DNA from: CANHEE01 sp043777755
Lineage (GTDB): Bacteria > Bacteroidota > Bacteroidia > Chitinophagales > Saprospiraceae
Assembly (NCBI GenBank): GCA_043777755.1
Contig: JAYWHK010000279.1
Coordinates: 1-19,400 of the forward strand
Reading direction: 5' to 3'
Length of the DNA stretch: 19,400 nt
Positions 6,338 through 14,691 of this stretch are shown one piece after another. The translations under genes were made by a program, and so were the position numbers. Each line of letters starts with the position of its first letter. Positions within the stretch are counted from its first letter, which is position 1. The notes below the pieces were generated by a model that was given only the letters and a program-made list of their open reading frames with translations, searched no databases and was not told the origin of the DNA.

Positions 6338-9139
6338 ATGAATGTACTATATTATAACGACCTCTCTTATAAGTCTGTAGAAAAACCGTTTCAAAAGATT
6401 GTAGATTTTTTGAAAAAAGGCGATTTTAAGTCTGCTGAAATCAAAAAAATGGCGAATATGCCTTATTATCGAGCAAAGTTAGATGCTAAAAATCGCTTGT
6501 TGTTTAAGTTCGCTAAGTATCAAAATGAAACGTATATTCTTGCATTAGAAGTCATTCTGAACCATGATTACGACAAATCACGCTTTTTGAATGGCGCAGT
6601 AATTGACGAAAGTAAGCTGCCAGACCTTACAAAAATCCCCGATTTAAAAGACGAAGATGTACAACCTTTGATTTATGTGAATCCGAAGGCAAAGCATTTT
6701 CACCTGTTGGATAAAATTATTTCTTTTGACGAAATTCAGTCTGAGGTTTATACTTTGCCTACGCCAATTATTGTGATTGGTTCGGCAGGAAGCGGAAAAA
6801 CGGCTTTGACGTTGGAAAAACTCAAACAGCTGCATGGCGAAGTGCTTTACATCACTTTATCGCCTTATTTGGTAGAAAATTCCCGTAATTTGTACTATTC
6901 ATCAGGATATGAAAACGAAAAACAAGAGATTGATTTCCTTTCTTTCAAAGAATATTTAGAAACGATTGAGATTCCTGAAGGTCGTGAAATTACTTACCGT
7001 GAGTTTGATGCTTGGTACACAAAACATCGTCAAACGGCAAGAATCAAAGATTCTCACAAGGTTTTTGAAGAATTTAAAGGCGTTTTGACGGGTTCTATTA
7101 TTGATAAGCCGTATTTGAGCCGAGAGGAATATTTGGGTTTGGGCGTGCGACAATCGGTTTTTACGGGCGAAGAACGCAGTAATTTATACGATGTTTTTGT
7201 AAAATATTTAGAGTATTTAAAAGAAAACAAACATTATGATAGCAACTTGATTGCGTATCATTATCAAGCAAAAACGGAGCAAAAATATGATTTTGTCGTG
7301 GTTGATGAGGTGCAAGATTTTACGAATGTACAGTTGAGTGTTGTCTTGAAATCTTTGAAAAATCCATCTAATTTTTTACTTTGTGGCGATTCAAACCAAA
7401 TCGTTCATCCCAATTTCTTTTCTTGGTCAAACGTCAAAACGATGTTTTATAAGCAAGATTTAAAAGGAAATTTGGTGCGTATTTTATCAAATAATTATCG
7501 AAATACGCCCGAAGTAACAGATATTGCGAATAAATTATTACTGTTAAAAAATACACGTTTTGGTTCAATTGACCGTGAAAGTACTTATTTGGTAGAATCA
7601 AGTGCATCTCAAAACGGCGAAGTTGTGTACCTCGAAGACAACAATAAAAATAAATCAGAACTCAACAATAAGACAAAACGCTCTGCAAAATTTGCCGTTT
7701 TGGTCATGCGACAAGAGGAAAAAGCGGAAGCTCGTCGTTTTTTCCAAACGCCTTTGATTTTCTCGGTGCAAGAAGCAAAAGGTTTGGAGTATGAAAACAT
7801 CATTTTATACAATTTTATTTCTGACAACGAAAAAGTATTTCGAGAAATCTCCGACGGGATAACGGAAGAAGATTTGGCGAAAGATATTGTTTATGGAAGA
7901 GGTAAAGACAAAAGCGATAAATCGCTCGAAGTCTATAAATTTTACGTCAATTCACTGTATGTTGCGATGACTCGTGCGGTCAAAAACTTGTATTTTGTAG
8001 AAGAAAGCAAAAAACATCCGCTACTGAATCTCTTAGGTTTGGTCAAATATCAGTCGCAATTGACGCTGAAAGACCAAAGTTCTTCAATGGAAGACTGGCA
8101 GCGTGAAGCTCGAAAACTCGAATTGCAAGGCAAAAAAGAACAAGCCGACGACATTCGCAAAAATATCTTGCATACACAGCAAGTACCTTGGATTCCTATC
8201 ACGCCAGAAGTGTACGAACAATTGAAAATAGATGCTTTTCATCCAGAATTTTTCAACAAAAAAGCCAAAGATCGCTTGTTTGAATATGCCTTAATTTACC
8301 ATGATACGAGTGTTTTTAAACCTTTGATTGACAAAAAATACAAGCGTGCGGAGAATGTTAAAGTAGAAGAACGCAATCTTTTCACCAAATTATATACACC
8401 TTATATTAAAGATAGATTCAAAGATATTCAGCCTTCTATTACAAAATATGGCGTTGATTTTAGGAATGAATACAACCAAACTCCGCTTTTGATAGCCGCC
8501 GAAACTGCCGCTGAACAAATAATCAAAGAGCTTTTGAAACTTGGAGCAGACTTGAATGTTGTCGATAATTATTATCGAAACTCTTTGCAACTATCTATAC
8601 AACAGGCATTTATAGATACAAATTATGCTAAATTTAATATTGGAACAAGCTATCCTTTATTGGTGACGGACAGTGTGAAAATAAAAGTGAACAATCGTCT
8701 TATCAAAATTGGCAATCATAGTATGGAATATTTTTTGCTCAATTGTATGCTTGCCACTTTACGCAACAAAATTCTAAACACCTCTTTGCCAGCGTATGAT
8801 GTGGATTCAATAATGATAACAGCGCAGTATTTTCCAGCAAGCATATTAAGCGAGCGTCGGAAGGTTCGTCAGTACGTCAGTAGTATTTTGTCAAAAAATG
8901 AAATTGACCGCAAAGATCCTTACAATCGTATGCTTTTTGTCAGAGTTCAACGTGGTCTATATTTGCCAAATCCTAAAATGGAAATCGCCATCGGTGATAC
9001 TTGGATGAACGCTTATGATATGATGGGTATTTCTTCTTTAGAAAAATCAACAGAAAAAACACACAATCAAATCATAGTTTTGGAGTTTATCAATAAGGTG
9101 AAAAATAGAAAAGACGGAGAAACGGGAATTGAAGCATAA
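6338..9139 (+). CDS. Superfamily 1 (UvrD/Rep-like) helicase with RelE-like N-terminus and ankyrin-like C-terminal segment
   Basis: This 933-aa protein is an ATP-dependent DNA translocase/helicase by its motifs: Walker A GSAGSGKT (148-155), Walker B VVVDEVQD (320-327), motif III CGDSNQ (349-354), motif IV NYRNT (386-390), motif V SVQEAKGLEYENII (476-489) and motif VI YVAMTRAVKNLYFV (541-554). Residues 1-90 precede the ATPase and have a pattern (YYRAKLDAKNRLLFKF ... LEVILNHDYDKSRF) reminiscent of the RelE/ParE toxin fold; that is inference. About residues 702-760 look like one or two ankyrin repeats (NQTPLLIAAETAAEQ, LLKLGADLNVVDN). The region from about 770 to the end is unrecognised. It diverges from a DNA methyltransferase, a setting that suggests genome defence or DNA repair. 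Its exact function is unknown. Confidence 0.85.
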   Translation: MNVLYYNDLSYKSVEKPFQKIVDFLKKGDFKSAEIKKMANMPYYRAKLDAKNRLLFKFAKYQNETYILALEVILNHDYDKSRFLNGAVIDESKLPDLTKIPDLKDEDVQPLIYVNPKAKHFHLLDKIISFDEIQSEVYTLPTPIIVIGSAGSGKTALTLEKLKQLHGEVLYITLSPYLVENSRNLYYSSGYENEKQEIDFLSFKEYLETIEIPEGREITYREFDAWYTKHRQTARIKDSHKVFEEFKGVLTGSIIDKPYLSREEYLGLGVRQSVFTGEERSNLYDVFVKYLEYLKENKHYDSNLIAYHYQAKTEQKYDFVVVDEVQDFTNVQLSVVLKSLKNPSNFLLCGDSNQIVHPNFFSWSNVKTMFYKQDLKGNLVRILSNNYRNTPEVTDIANKLLLLKNTRFGSIDRESTYLVESSASQNGEVVYLEDNNKNKSELNNKTKRSAKFAVLVMRQEEKAEARRFFQTPLIFSVQEAKGLEYENIILYNFISDNEKVFREISDGITEEDLAKDIVYGRGKDKSDKSLEVYKFYVNSLYVAMTRAVKNLYFVEESKKHPLLNLLGLVKYQSQLTLKDQSSSMEDWQREARKLELQGKKEQADDIRKNILHTQQVPWIPITPEVYEQLKIDAFHPEFFNKKAKDRLFEYALIYHDTSVFKPLIDKKYKRAENVKVEERNLFTKLYTPYIKDRFKDIQPSITKYGVDFRNEYNQTPLLIAAETAAEQIIKELLKLGADLNVVDNYYRNSLQLSIQQAFIDTNYAKFNIGTSYPLLVTDSVKIKVNNRLIKIGNHSMEYFLLNCMLATLRNKILNTSLPAYDVDSIMITAQYFPASILSERRKVRQYVSSILSKNEIDRKDPYNRMLFVRVQRGLYLPNPKMEIAIGDTWMNAYDMMGISSLEKSTEKTHNQIIVLEFINKVKNRKDGETGIEA

Positions 9140-9250
9140 GGGGAATTCTAAATTCTAAATTACTGTTAATCAGTAGTTTATGAGTTTAAATGGTGCTATT
9201 TTTTTTAATATTTCTAACTGTTTAGCGTCGAAAAAATCGAAGATTTTTTA

Positions 9251-9353
9251 TTTTTTACCACGGAGAAACAGAGGTCACGGAGGCAAAAAAATTAGCCGAA
9301 GGCTAATTTTTTTTTGTCACACTCTGTGTTCTCCGTTTCTCCGTGGTAAAAAA
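9251..9353. repeat. ACCACGGAG-type long hairpin repeat
   Basis: The outer arms are a perfect 19-bp inverted repeat: 9251-9269 (TTTTTTACCACGGAGAAAC) and 9335-9353. At the centre is a second perfect 13-bp hairpin, AAAAAAATTAGCC (9285-9297), loop GAA, GGCTAATTTTTTT (9301-9313). Between the two are imperfectly paired CACGGAGG / CTCTGTGTTCTCCG segments. This resembles the widely dispersed ACCACGGAG...CTCCGTGGT repeats seen in many bacterial genomes. The inner hairpin with its T run could also terminate helicase transcription. A diverged relative lies at 19309-19380. Confidence 0.8.
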
Positions 9354-9398
9354 TTGCAAAAGTGGTAAATAGTTACAATATTTCACTAATAAAAAAAA

Positions 9399-9435
9399 CC
9401 GCAACAAATCGTTTTGATTCGTTGCGGCTTTTTTT
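9399..9435. terminator. Bidirectional intrinsic terminator
   Basis: The stem is CCGCAACAAATC (9399-9410) with GATTCGTTGCGG (9416-9427), with one mismatch and loop GTTTT. It is preceded by eight A (9391-9398) and followed by C plus seven T (9429-9435). It lies between the convergent helicase and dnaJ genes and can serve both. Confidence 0.85.
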
Positions 9436-9482
9436 ATTAAGAAACTTAGATTCACTTAACATTAAAACGAAGTTTTAATAAA

Positions 9483-9529
9483 ATTAGTGAAATTAGATTT
9501 AATTTTCACATCACGAATTAGTGAAATTG
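9483..9529. repeat. Short ATTAGTGAAATT direct repeats
   Basis: ATTAGTGAAATT occurs at 9483-9494 and 9518-9529, and an inverted version, TTTCACTAAT, at 9381-9390. Related, more diverged words (GATTCACTTAA, AATTAGGTAAAATTTGTGATT) continue on either side. This looks like remnants of a degenerate dispersed repeat. No function is evident. Confidence 0.4.
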
Positions 9530-9614
9530 GCTTTGCCGAATCGTAGATTTCGTTTAATTAGGTAAAATTTGTGATTAGAAAAAATCCTCTAAGTTTTTAC
9601 TTTTTTATAAAAAA

Positions 9615-10766
9615 TCAAGAAAAAATATCCCTCATTTTATCAAAAAAACCTTTTTCGGATTTTTGATTTGGAGCTGGGTCAAAACTTGCCATTCCTTTGA
9701 GTTTTTCCATGATTCGGCGGTCTTCATCGTTCAAAGATTTTGGTGTAAAGACATTGACGTGAACCAATTGATCGCCAACTTCATAACTTTGTAAAGCAGG
9801 AATCCCTTTGTTAGGTAAGCGGAAAATCTTTCCAGCTTCTGTTCCTGGTGGAATTTTTAGGCGTACTTTTCCATCTAAAGTAGGAATTTCAATGGCTGTT
9901 CCAAGTGCCAAATCTGCAAAATTGACATACAACTCAAAGACAACATTGTTTCCTTCTCGTTCAAAATACTGGTGCTTTTCTTCTTCGATATATACTCGAA
10001 GATTTCCTGCGGGCGCACCACGTTTGCCAGCATTTCCTTTACCACTAACGGTTAATTCGATGCCTTCGCCAACGCCAGCTGGGATTTGGATTTCAATGGT
10101 ATCGTCGCCCATTTGGAAGCCGTCACCTTTGCAAGAAGCACAAGTTGCAGTGATTTGCTGTCCAGAACCATTACAAGTTGGGCAGCCAACGGTGGTTTGT
10201 ACACGACCTAAAAAGGTTTGACGTTCTTGACGAACATAACCCGAACCACGGCAAGTGCCGCAAGTTCCCGTTGAATTTCTATCTTTTGCGCCCGAACCAG
10301 CGCATGTATTACAAGCTACTTGTTTGCGAACTTTTATCTTTTTATTAGCACCTTTTTGGATTTCTTCCAAGGTCATTTTTACTTTTATGCGCAAATCTGA
10401 ACCTCGCTGACCACTTTGTCGCTGACCACCGCCACGTTGTCCGCCACCGCCGCCAAAAGCGTCGCCAAAAATATCTCCAAAATGGGAGAAAATATCTTCC
10501 GCATTGAATCCTCCAGCACTACCGCCACCGCCATAATTGCCATCGACACCAGCATGACCCATACGGTCATAACGAGCCCGTTTGTCCTTATCGGTCAGTA
10601 TTTCGTAAGCCTCGGCAGCTTCCTTGAATTTGTCCTCAGCCGCTTTGTCGCCAGGATTGCGGTCTGGGTGGAATTGCATCGCCAGTTTGCGGTATGCTTT
10701 TTTTAAGGTATCGTCATCAGCATTTTTTGGAACACCAAGGACTTCGTAAAAATCTCTTTTTGACAT
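9615..10766 (-). CDS. dnaJ: Molecular chaperone DnaJ
   Basis: DnaJ is the Hsp40 co-chaperone that delivers unfolded clients to DnaK and stimulates its ATPase. From the ATG at 10766 it has 383 aa, the normal length. The J domain is at 1-70 with the essential HPD at 33-35. A Gly/Phe-rich linker spans about 71-122. The zinc-binding domain has four CxxCxGxG motifs starting at C152 (CNTCAGSG), C169 (CGTCRGSG), C195 (CPTCNGSG) and C209 (CASCKGDG). The C-terminal substrate-binding and dimerisation domains follow. An in-frame TTG at 10790 would add eight residues but overlaps the grpE stop, and the family start MSKRDFYEVLGV fits the ATG. It begins 10 nt after grpE ends, so the two form an operon; dnaK is not in the window. 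Confidence 0.97.
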   Translation of the reverse strand: MSKRDFYEVLGVPKNADDDTLKKAYRKLAMQFHPDRNPGDKAAEDKFKEAAEAYEILTDKDKRARYDRMGHAGVDGNYGGGGSAGGFNAEDIFSHFGDIFGDAFGGGGGQRGGGQRQSGQRGSDLRIKVKMTLEEIQKGANKKIKVRKQVACNTCAGSGAKDRNSTGTCGTCRGSGYVRQERQTFLGRVQTTVGCPTCNGSGQQITATCASCKGDGFQMGDDTIEIQIPAGVGEGIELTVSGKGNAGKRGAPAGNLRVYIEEEKHQYFEREGNNVVFELYVNFADLALGTAIEIPTLDGKVRLKIPPGTEAGKIFRLPNKGIPALQSYEVGDQLVHVNVFTPKSLNDEDRRIMEKLKGMASFDPAPNQKSEKGFFDKMRDIFS

Positions 10767-10776
10767 TTTATTTGAA

Positions 10777-11343
10777 TTACGCTCCAACAACTACTTTTGC
10801 GAAGCGAATAATTTTTTCATTTAAAAAATAACCTTTTTCGGTAGTTGCGATAATTTTGCCTTTCATCGCATCGCCCATTGGAACTTCGGTAATGGCTTCG
10901 TGCAATTCTGCATTGAAATCCTGCCCGTCAGTTTCCATCGGTTTTAAACCTTTTTGAGCCAAATTGTTATAGAATTTGTTATAGACCATCATAACGCCTT
11001 CGCTCAACGTTTCGTTTTGTTGCGCTCTGTCAAAATCGTCCAAAATTGGCAGAAGTGCTGACAAAGTGTCTTGCGAAGCAGAACGAATCATGTCCATTCT
11101 CTCCTTGACATTTCTGCGTTTGAAGTTTTCAAATTCTGCCATTAGGCGCAAATACTTATCTTTTAGCTCTGCTACTTGCGCATCAGTACTTACTGATTCT
11201 GCTGCGTTTACATCATTTTCTGCCGTATTTTCCGTGTTTTCGGCTACATCTTGGAGCAATTCGTCCAAATCTTCTTGAGTGATGTGATCGTTATTTTCGT
11301 TCATATCCGTATTTTTTTTTCTATTTTTAAAAAATGAAAACAA
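10777..11343 (-). CDS. grpE: Nucleotide exchange factor GrpE
   Basis: GrpE releases ADP from DnaK and so resets the Hsp70 cycle. The 188-aa product has an acidic, disordered N-terminus (residues 14-55, rich in E, N and D), a long helix/coiled coil at about 55-105 (ELKDKYLRLMAEFENFKRR) and the C-terminal beta domain with the family signature (LHEAITEVP, GKIIATTEKGYFLNEKIIRFAKVVV). The first Met at 11343 precedes a short basic stretch (MFSFFKNRKKNTD); Met14 at 11304 is an equally plausible start. The gene is first of the grpE-dnaJ pair. A hairpin repeat separates it from the upstream uvrA. I see no CIRCE-type operator ahead of it. Confidence 0.96.
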   Translation of the reverse strand: MFSFFKNRKKNTDMNENNDHITQEDLDELLQDVAENTENTAENDVNAAESVSTDAQVAELKDKYLRLMAEFENFKRRNVKERMDMIRSASQDTLSALLPILDDFDRAQQNETLSEGVMMVYNKFYNNLAQKGLKPMETDGQDFNAELHEAITEVPMGDAMKGKIIATTEKGYFLNEKIIRFAKVVVGA

Positions 11344-11433
11344 TTGATGTCTATTTAAGGTAAATTAAATTAAAACGTTGTCAAAAACATTGTTCAAAAA
11401 CGTTGCCACTCGGTTTTTTACGTCATTTTGTCA

Positions 11434-11509
11434 GTAGAGAAAAGGTACGTCTTTTCTCGTGTAGCGTAGGACTTTGCGTAAAGCGAGAAAAGGCGTGCCT
11501 TTTCTCTAC
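11434..11509. repeat. GTAGAGAAAAGG-family hairpin repeat at the 3' end of uvrA
   Basis: Two related palindromic units are in inverted orientation: GTAGAGAAAAGGTACGTC... (11434-11458) and ...GGCGTGCCTTTTCTCTAC (11485-11509). Each unit is itself nearly self-complementary (GAGAAAAGGC and GCCTTTTCTC), so either cruciform units or one 76-nt hairpin can form. The uvrA stop codon (11506-11508, reverse strand TAG) is part of the GTAGAG end. The second copy of this family lies upstream of uvrA at 14533-14611. It is close in style to the GTAGAGACGC...GCGTCTCTAC repeats common in Bacteroidota. Confidence 0.8.
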
Positions 11510-14427
11510 GCCAACTTTTCCTTCAAATACATTCCTGTATAACTCTCTTCCACCTTAGCCAAATCCTCGGGCGTGCCTTGAAAAACAAGATGTCCACCAG
11601 TTTTGCCACCTTCGGGACCTAAATCAATGACCCAATCGCCACATTTTATGACATCCATGTTGTGTTCGACAACGACGACGGTGTGCCCTTTTTCAACCAA
11701 AGATTGTAGGGCAATCATTAATTTTTGAATGTCGTGAAAATGCAAACCTGTGGTAGGTTCGTCAAAAATAAAGAGTAATTTGTCTTTTGGGTTTTCTTGA
11801 TTTAAAAAAGAAGCCAATTTTACACGTTGCGCTTCACCGCCTGAAAGTGTACTCGACGATTGCCCCAATTGAACATAACCCAAACCAACTTCCGACAAAG
11901 GTTTTATTTTTTCTACAATTTTTTTATTTCCTTCAAAAAAAACAATCGCTTCATCAACCGTCAGCGACAAAATTTCAAAGATATTTTTTTCTTTGTATTG
12001 AGCTTCCAAAACCTCAGAACGGAAGCGTTTTCCTTTACATTCTTCACATTCCAAGCGAATATCTGCCAAAAATTGCATTTCTACGATTTGTTCGCCATCT
12101 CCTTTACAGGCTTCGCAACGTCCGCCTTCCACATTAAATGAAAAATGTTTGGGTTTGTAACCTCTCAAAACGGACAGTGGTAAATCAGCAAAAAGGTCAC
12201 GAATATAATCGTAAGCCTTTACGTAAGTTACTGGATTCGAGCGAGATGACTTCCCAATTGGGCTTTGACTCACCAATTCTACTTGCGAAATCGCCTTCAA
12301 ATCGCCTTCCATTCCTTCAAAAAGTCCAATACTATTCGGCTGTGGCTCTCCAAAATGTTCTTTGAGTGCAGGATATAAAATGCCTTTTACAAGCGATGTT
12401 TTTCCCGAACCACTCACGCCCGTTACGACAGTCAGGGCTTTCAGTGGGATTTTACACGTTACGCCTTTGAGGTTGTGCATTTTAGCATTTTTTATCAAAA
12501 TATGATTGCCCGTTTTTCTCCGAACCTCAGGCATCGCAATTTTCATTTCGCCAGTCATATATTTTGGCGTAAGACTTTCCGTCACTTCTGTATGAATATT
12601 GGCATAAGGTCCAGCGAAAACCACTCGACCACCATGAACACCAGCTTCTGGTCCAATATCTATCAAATAATCAGCGTTTTTTATGATTTCTTCTTCGTGT
12701 TCGACCACGATTACAGTGTTTCCCAAATCCCGTAACTTTCGCAAAACTTTCACCAAACGTCCTGTATCTCTCGGGTGTAAACCGATGCTCGGCTCGTCCA
12801 AAATATACATGGAACTGGTCAGATTCGATCCCAAAGTTCGGGTCAAATTGATGCGTTGCGTTTCTCCGCCAGATAGGGTAGAGGAGATTCTGTCCAAGGA
12901 CAAATACCCCAATCCAAGGTCGCACATATTGCCCAAACGGTTTTTCATTTCTAATAAAAGTCGTTTGGCAATATCAAAATCATGTTCGCTAACTTGCAGA
13001 TTATCAAAGAATTGTAATACTTCATCAATTGGAATATTGGTTAATTCTGTAATGTCTTTGCCACCGATTTTGACATAAGTAGCTTCGATTCTCAAACGTC
13101 CGCCATCGCAACTTGTGCAGGTCGTTTTGCCACGATAACGAGCCAACATGATACGGTTTTGGATTTTGTAGGTTTGTGTTTCAAGGCTTTTGAAAAAATC
13201 ATCAATTCCGTCAAAATACTTATTTCCTTTCCATAAAAGTTTGCGATTTTCTTTGCTTAAATCTTGGTAAGGCGTATGCAATGGAAAGTCAAAATTATGC
13301 GCTTTTGATTTTAATTTGTACAAAAAACTTTCGCCTTTTTCGCCATTCCAAGGCGCAATACAACCATCTAAAACAGATTTTGAAGGATCAGGAATAACTT
13401 TTGTATCGTCAATGCCGATGATTTTTCCGTAACCTTCGCAAGTAGGGCAAGCTCCAAAAGGATTGTTGTAATTGAACAATTGTTGGTTGGGTTCAGGAAA
13501 TTCTATGCCGTCAAGTTCAAAACGGTTGTTGAAAAGCCCCATCCCAACCTTCCCAAAAAGGGAAGGAGTCGTAGTATTTTCAATTTTTTCTGACGAAAAA
13601 ATTGGGGCGACAATCGCTTCGCCATCACTTTCATGAAAAGCAGTCAAAACAGAGTCAGCGATACGTTTTATATTGTCTTCGTCGTCGTGTTTGACAACAA
13701 AACGGTCAATCAAAAGTCGAAGGTCTTTTTCTCTAAAAGTGTAAGCCAACTCAGCTTCCCAGCCTTGTTGAAATGGCAAGGTTTCTTTCTCTGCGATTTG
13801 GAACAATTCACCTTCAAACCAAACACGAGTGTAGCCTTTTTGCTGCAAAAGATTAAGTTCCTGTTCTATTGTTCTATCTTTGTGTTTGTTGGAAATTGGC
13901 GCAAACAATTGTACCCGAGTTCCTTCGGGCAATGCTTGAATGTAATCTACAACATCACGTATTTCATGTTTCTTGACTTCATTTCCAGAAATTGGCGAAA
14001 AAGTATGTCCAATTCGAGCAAACAACAAGCGTAAATAATCATTCACTTCTGTCATCGAACCAACCGTAGAACGAGAATTACCAGAGCTTACTTTTTGCTC
14101 AACCGCAATCGCAGGGCAAATTCCTTTGATAAAATCTACTTCTGGTTTTTTCATTCTACCCAAAAACTGACGGGCATAACTCGACAAACTCTCCACATAA
14201 CGGCGTTGTCCTTCGGCAAAAAGCGTGTCCATCGTGATGGTAGATTTTCCCGAACCACTTACTCCTGTTACGACAACCAATTGATTTTTTGGAATGTGTA
14301 AATCAATGTTTTTTAGGTTGTTGGCTTTCGCTCCTTTGATAAAAATCTCATTAAGGAAACGTTCTGGTGCTTCCAAAACTGGTGATGATGCAGTAGGTGT
14401 GCTTGTATTTTTAGCCTTTTTAGCCAT
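11506..14427 (-). CDS. uvrA: Excinuclease ABC subunit A (UvrA)
   Basis: UvrA is the damage-recognising ATPase of nucleotide excision repair; it loads UvrB on lesions. The 973-aa length and domain order fit a complete, full-length protein. It has two ABC ATPase modules: Walker A GVSGSGKS (55-62) and GVSGSGKT (670-677), signature LSGGE (518-522 and 861-865), and Walker B YILDEP (541-546) and LFIFDEP (885-891). Zinc-binding cysteines pair as C327/C330 with C437/C440, and C771/C774 with C794/C797. The first about 25 residues are a low-complexity extension (AKKAKNTSTPTASS). The start is ATG at 14427, behind its own -7 box. The stop codon is supplied by a dispersed hairpin repeat. No uvrB or uvrC lies in the window. 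Confidence 0.98.
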   Translation of the reverse strand: MAKKAKNTSTPTASSPVLEAPERFLNEIFIKGAKANNLKNIDLHIPKNQLVVVTGVSGSGKSTITMDTLFAEGQRRYVESLSSYARQFLGRMKKPEVDFIKGICPAIAVEQKVSSGNSRSTVGSMTEVNDYLRLLFARIGHTFSPISGNEVKKHEIRDVVDYIQALPEGTRVQLFAPISNKHKDRTIEQELNLLQQKGYTRVWFEGELFQIAEKETLPFQQGWEAELAYTFREKDLRLLIDRFVVKHDDEDNIKRIADSVLTAFHESDGEAIVAPIFSSEKIENTTTPSLFGKVGMGLFNNRFELDGIEFPEPNQQLFNYNNPFGACPTCEGYGKIIGIDDTKVIPDPSKSVLDGCIAPWNGEKGESFLYKLKSKAHNFDFPLHTPYQDLSKENRKLLWKGNKYFDGIDDFFKSLETQTYKIQNRIMLARYRGKTTCTSCDGGRLRIEATYVKIGGKDITELTNIPIDEVLQFFDNLQVSEHDFDIAKRLLLEMKNRLGNMCDLGLGYLSLDRISSTLSGGETQRINLTRTLGSNLTSSMYILDEPSIGLHPRDTGRLVKVLRKLRDLGNTVIVVEHEEEIIKNADYLIDIGPEAGVHGGRVVFAGPYANIHTEVTESLTPKYMTGEMKIAMPEVRRKTGNHILIKNAKMHNLKGVTCKIPLKALTVVTGVSGSGKTSLVKGILYPALKEHFGEPQPNSIGLFEGMEGDLKAISQVELVSQSPIGKSSRSNPVTYVKAYDYIRDLFADLPLSVLRGYKPKHFSFNVEGGRCEACKGDGEQIVEMQFLADIRLECEECKGKRFRSEVLEAQYKEKNIFEILSLTVDEAIVFFEGNKKIVEKIKPLSEVGLGYVQLGQSSSTLSGGEAQRVKLASFLNQENPKDKLLFIFDEPTTGLHFHDIQKLMIALQSLVEKGHTVVVVEHNMDVIKCGDWVIDLGPEGGKTGGHLVFQGTPEDLAKVEESYTGMYLKEKLA

Positions 14428-14458
14428 GAAATAGTATGTTTTTTCTAAAAATAAAATG

Positions 14459-14466
14459 CAAAAATA
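14459..14466 (-). promoter_or_regulatory. Bacteroidota -7 promoter element for uvrA
   Basis: The reverse strand reads TATTTTTG (TAnnTTTG), 31 nt upstream of the uvrA ATG. A TTTG (14484-14481 on the reverse strand) lies 14 nt upstream, shorter than the usual -33 to -7 spacing, so only the -7 box is claimed. I see no LexA-like palindrome. Confidence 0.5.
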
Positions 14467-14532
14467 ACAGTTTTCTCTTACAAATTGTTTATTCTTAAAC
14501 AGTTTTTTATCAACATTTTTTTTGAAAAAATC

Positions 14533-14611
14533 ATGTAGAGAAAAGGCACGCCTTTTCTCGCACTACGAAAGGTATATGCTACATGAGTAAAGGCGTGCCT
14601 TTGCACTACAT
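14533..14611. repeat. GTAGAGAAAAGG-family hairpin repeat upstream of uvrA
   Basis: The left unit starts ATGTAGAGAAAAGGCACGCC at 14533, and the right unit ends GCCTTTGCACTACAT at 14611. Reverse-complementing the right unit gives ATGTAGTGCAAAGGCACGCC, so the element is an inverted pair able to form a hairpin of about 79 nt; within each unit AAAGGCACGCCTTT is itself palindromic. It lies between the barrel-protein gene (ends 14692) and the uvrA promoter and is the sister of the copy at 11434-11509. Confidence 0.8.
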
Positions 14612-14691
14612 AAGGTTCAAATGTATGTTTTTGACAAGACCTTACAATAAAACGCCATTTTTATTTGAAAATTAACACAGAATATTACATT

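Larger units (their letters stand above)
9140..9614. other. Gene-free, repeat-rich convergent intergenic region
   Basis: These 475 bp separate the ends of the helicase and dnaJ genes. They hold the ACCACGGAG hairpin repeat (9251-9353), a strong terminator (9399-9435), several short hairpins (AAAAAATCGAAGATTTTTT at 9231-9249) and a run of degenerate ATTAGTGAAATT repeats (9483-9529). An open frame at 9180-9368 reads through the repeat and looks non-coding. No RNA gene is recognised. Confidence 0.7.

Noticed and set aside
9180..9368. Open frame of 62 codons on the + strand after the helicase gene
   Set aside because: It reads straight through the ACCACGGAG hairpin repeat and ends in low-complexity sequence; its codons are repeat sequence, not a protein.
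9483..9529. CRISPR-like array in the dnaJ-helicase intergenic region
   Set aside because: The repeats are only about 12 bp, degenerate and irregularly spaced, and there are no cas genes.
10767..10790. Longer dnaJ starting at TTG 10790
   Set aside because: It overlaps the grpE end and adds residues absent from the family; the ATG at 10766 matches the usual DnaJ start.
12683..13078. Long open frames on the + strand opposite uvrA (also 11787-12137, 13633-14034)
   Set aside because: They are antisense shadows of a strongly conserved gene, with no recognisable domain or start signal.
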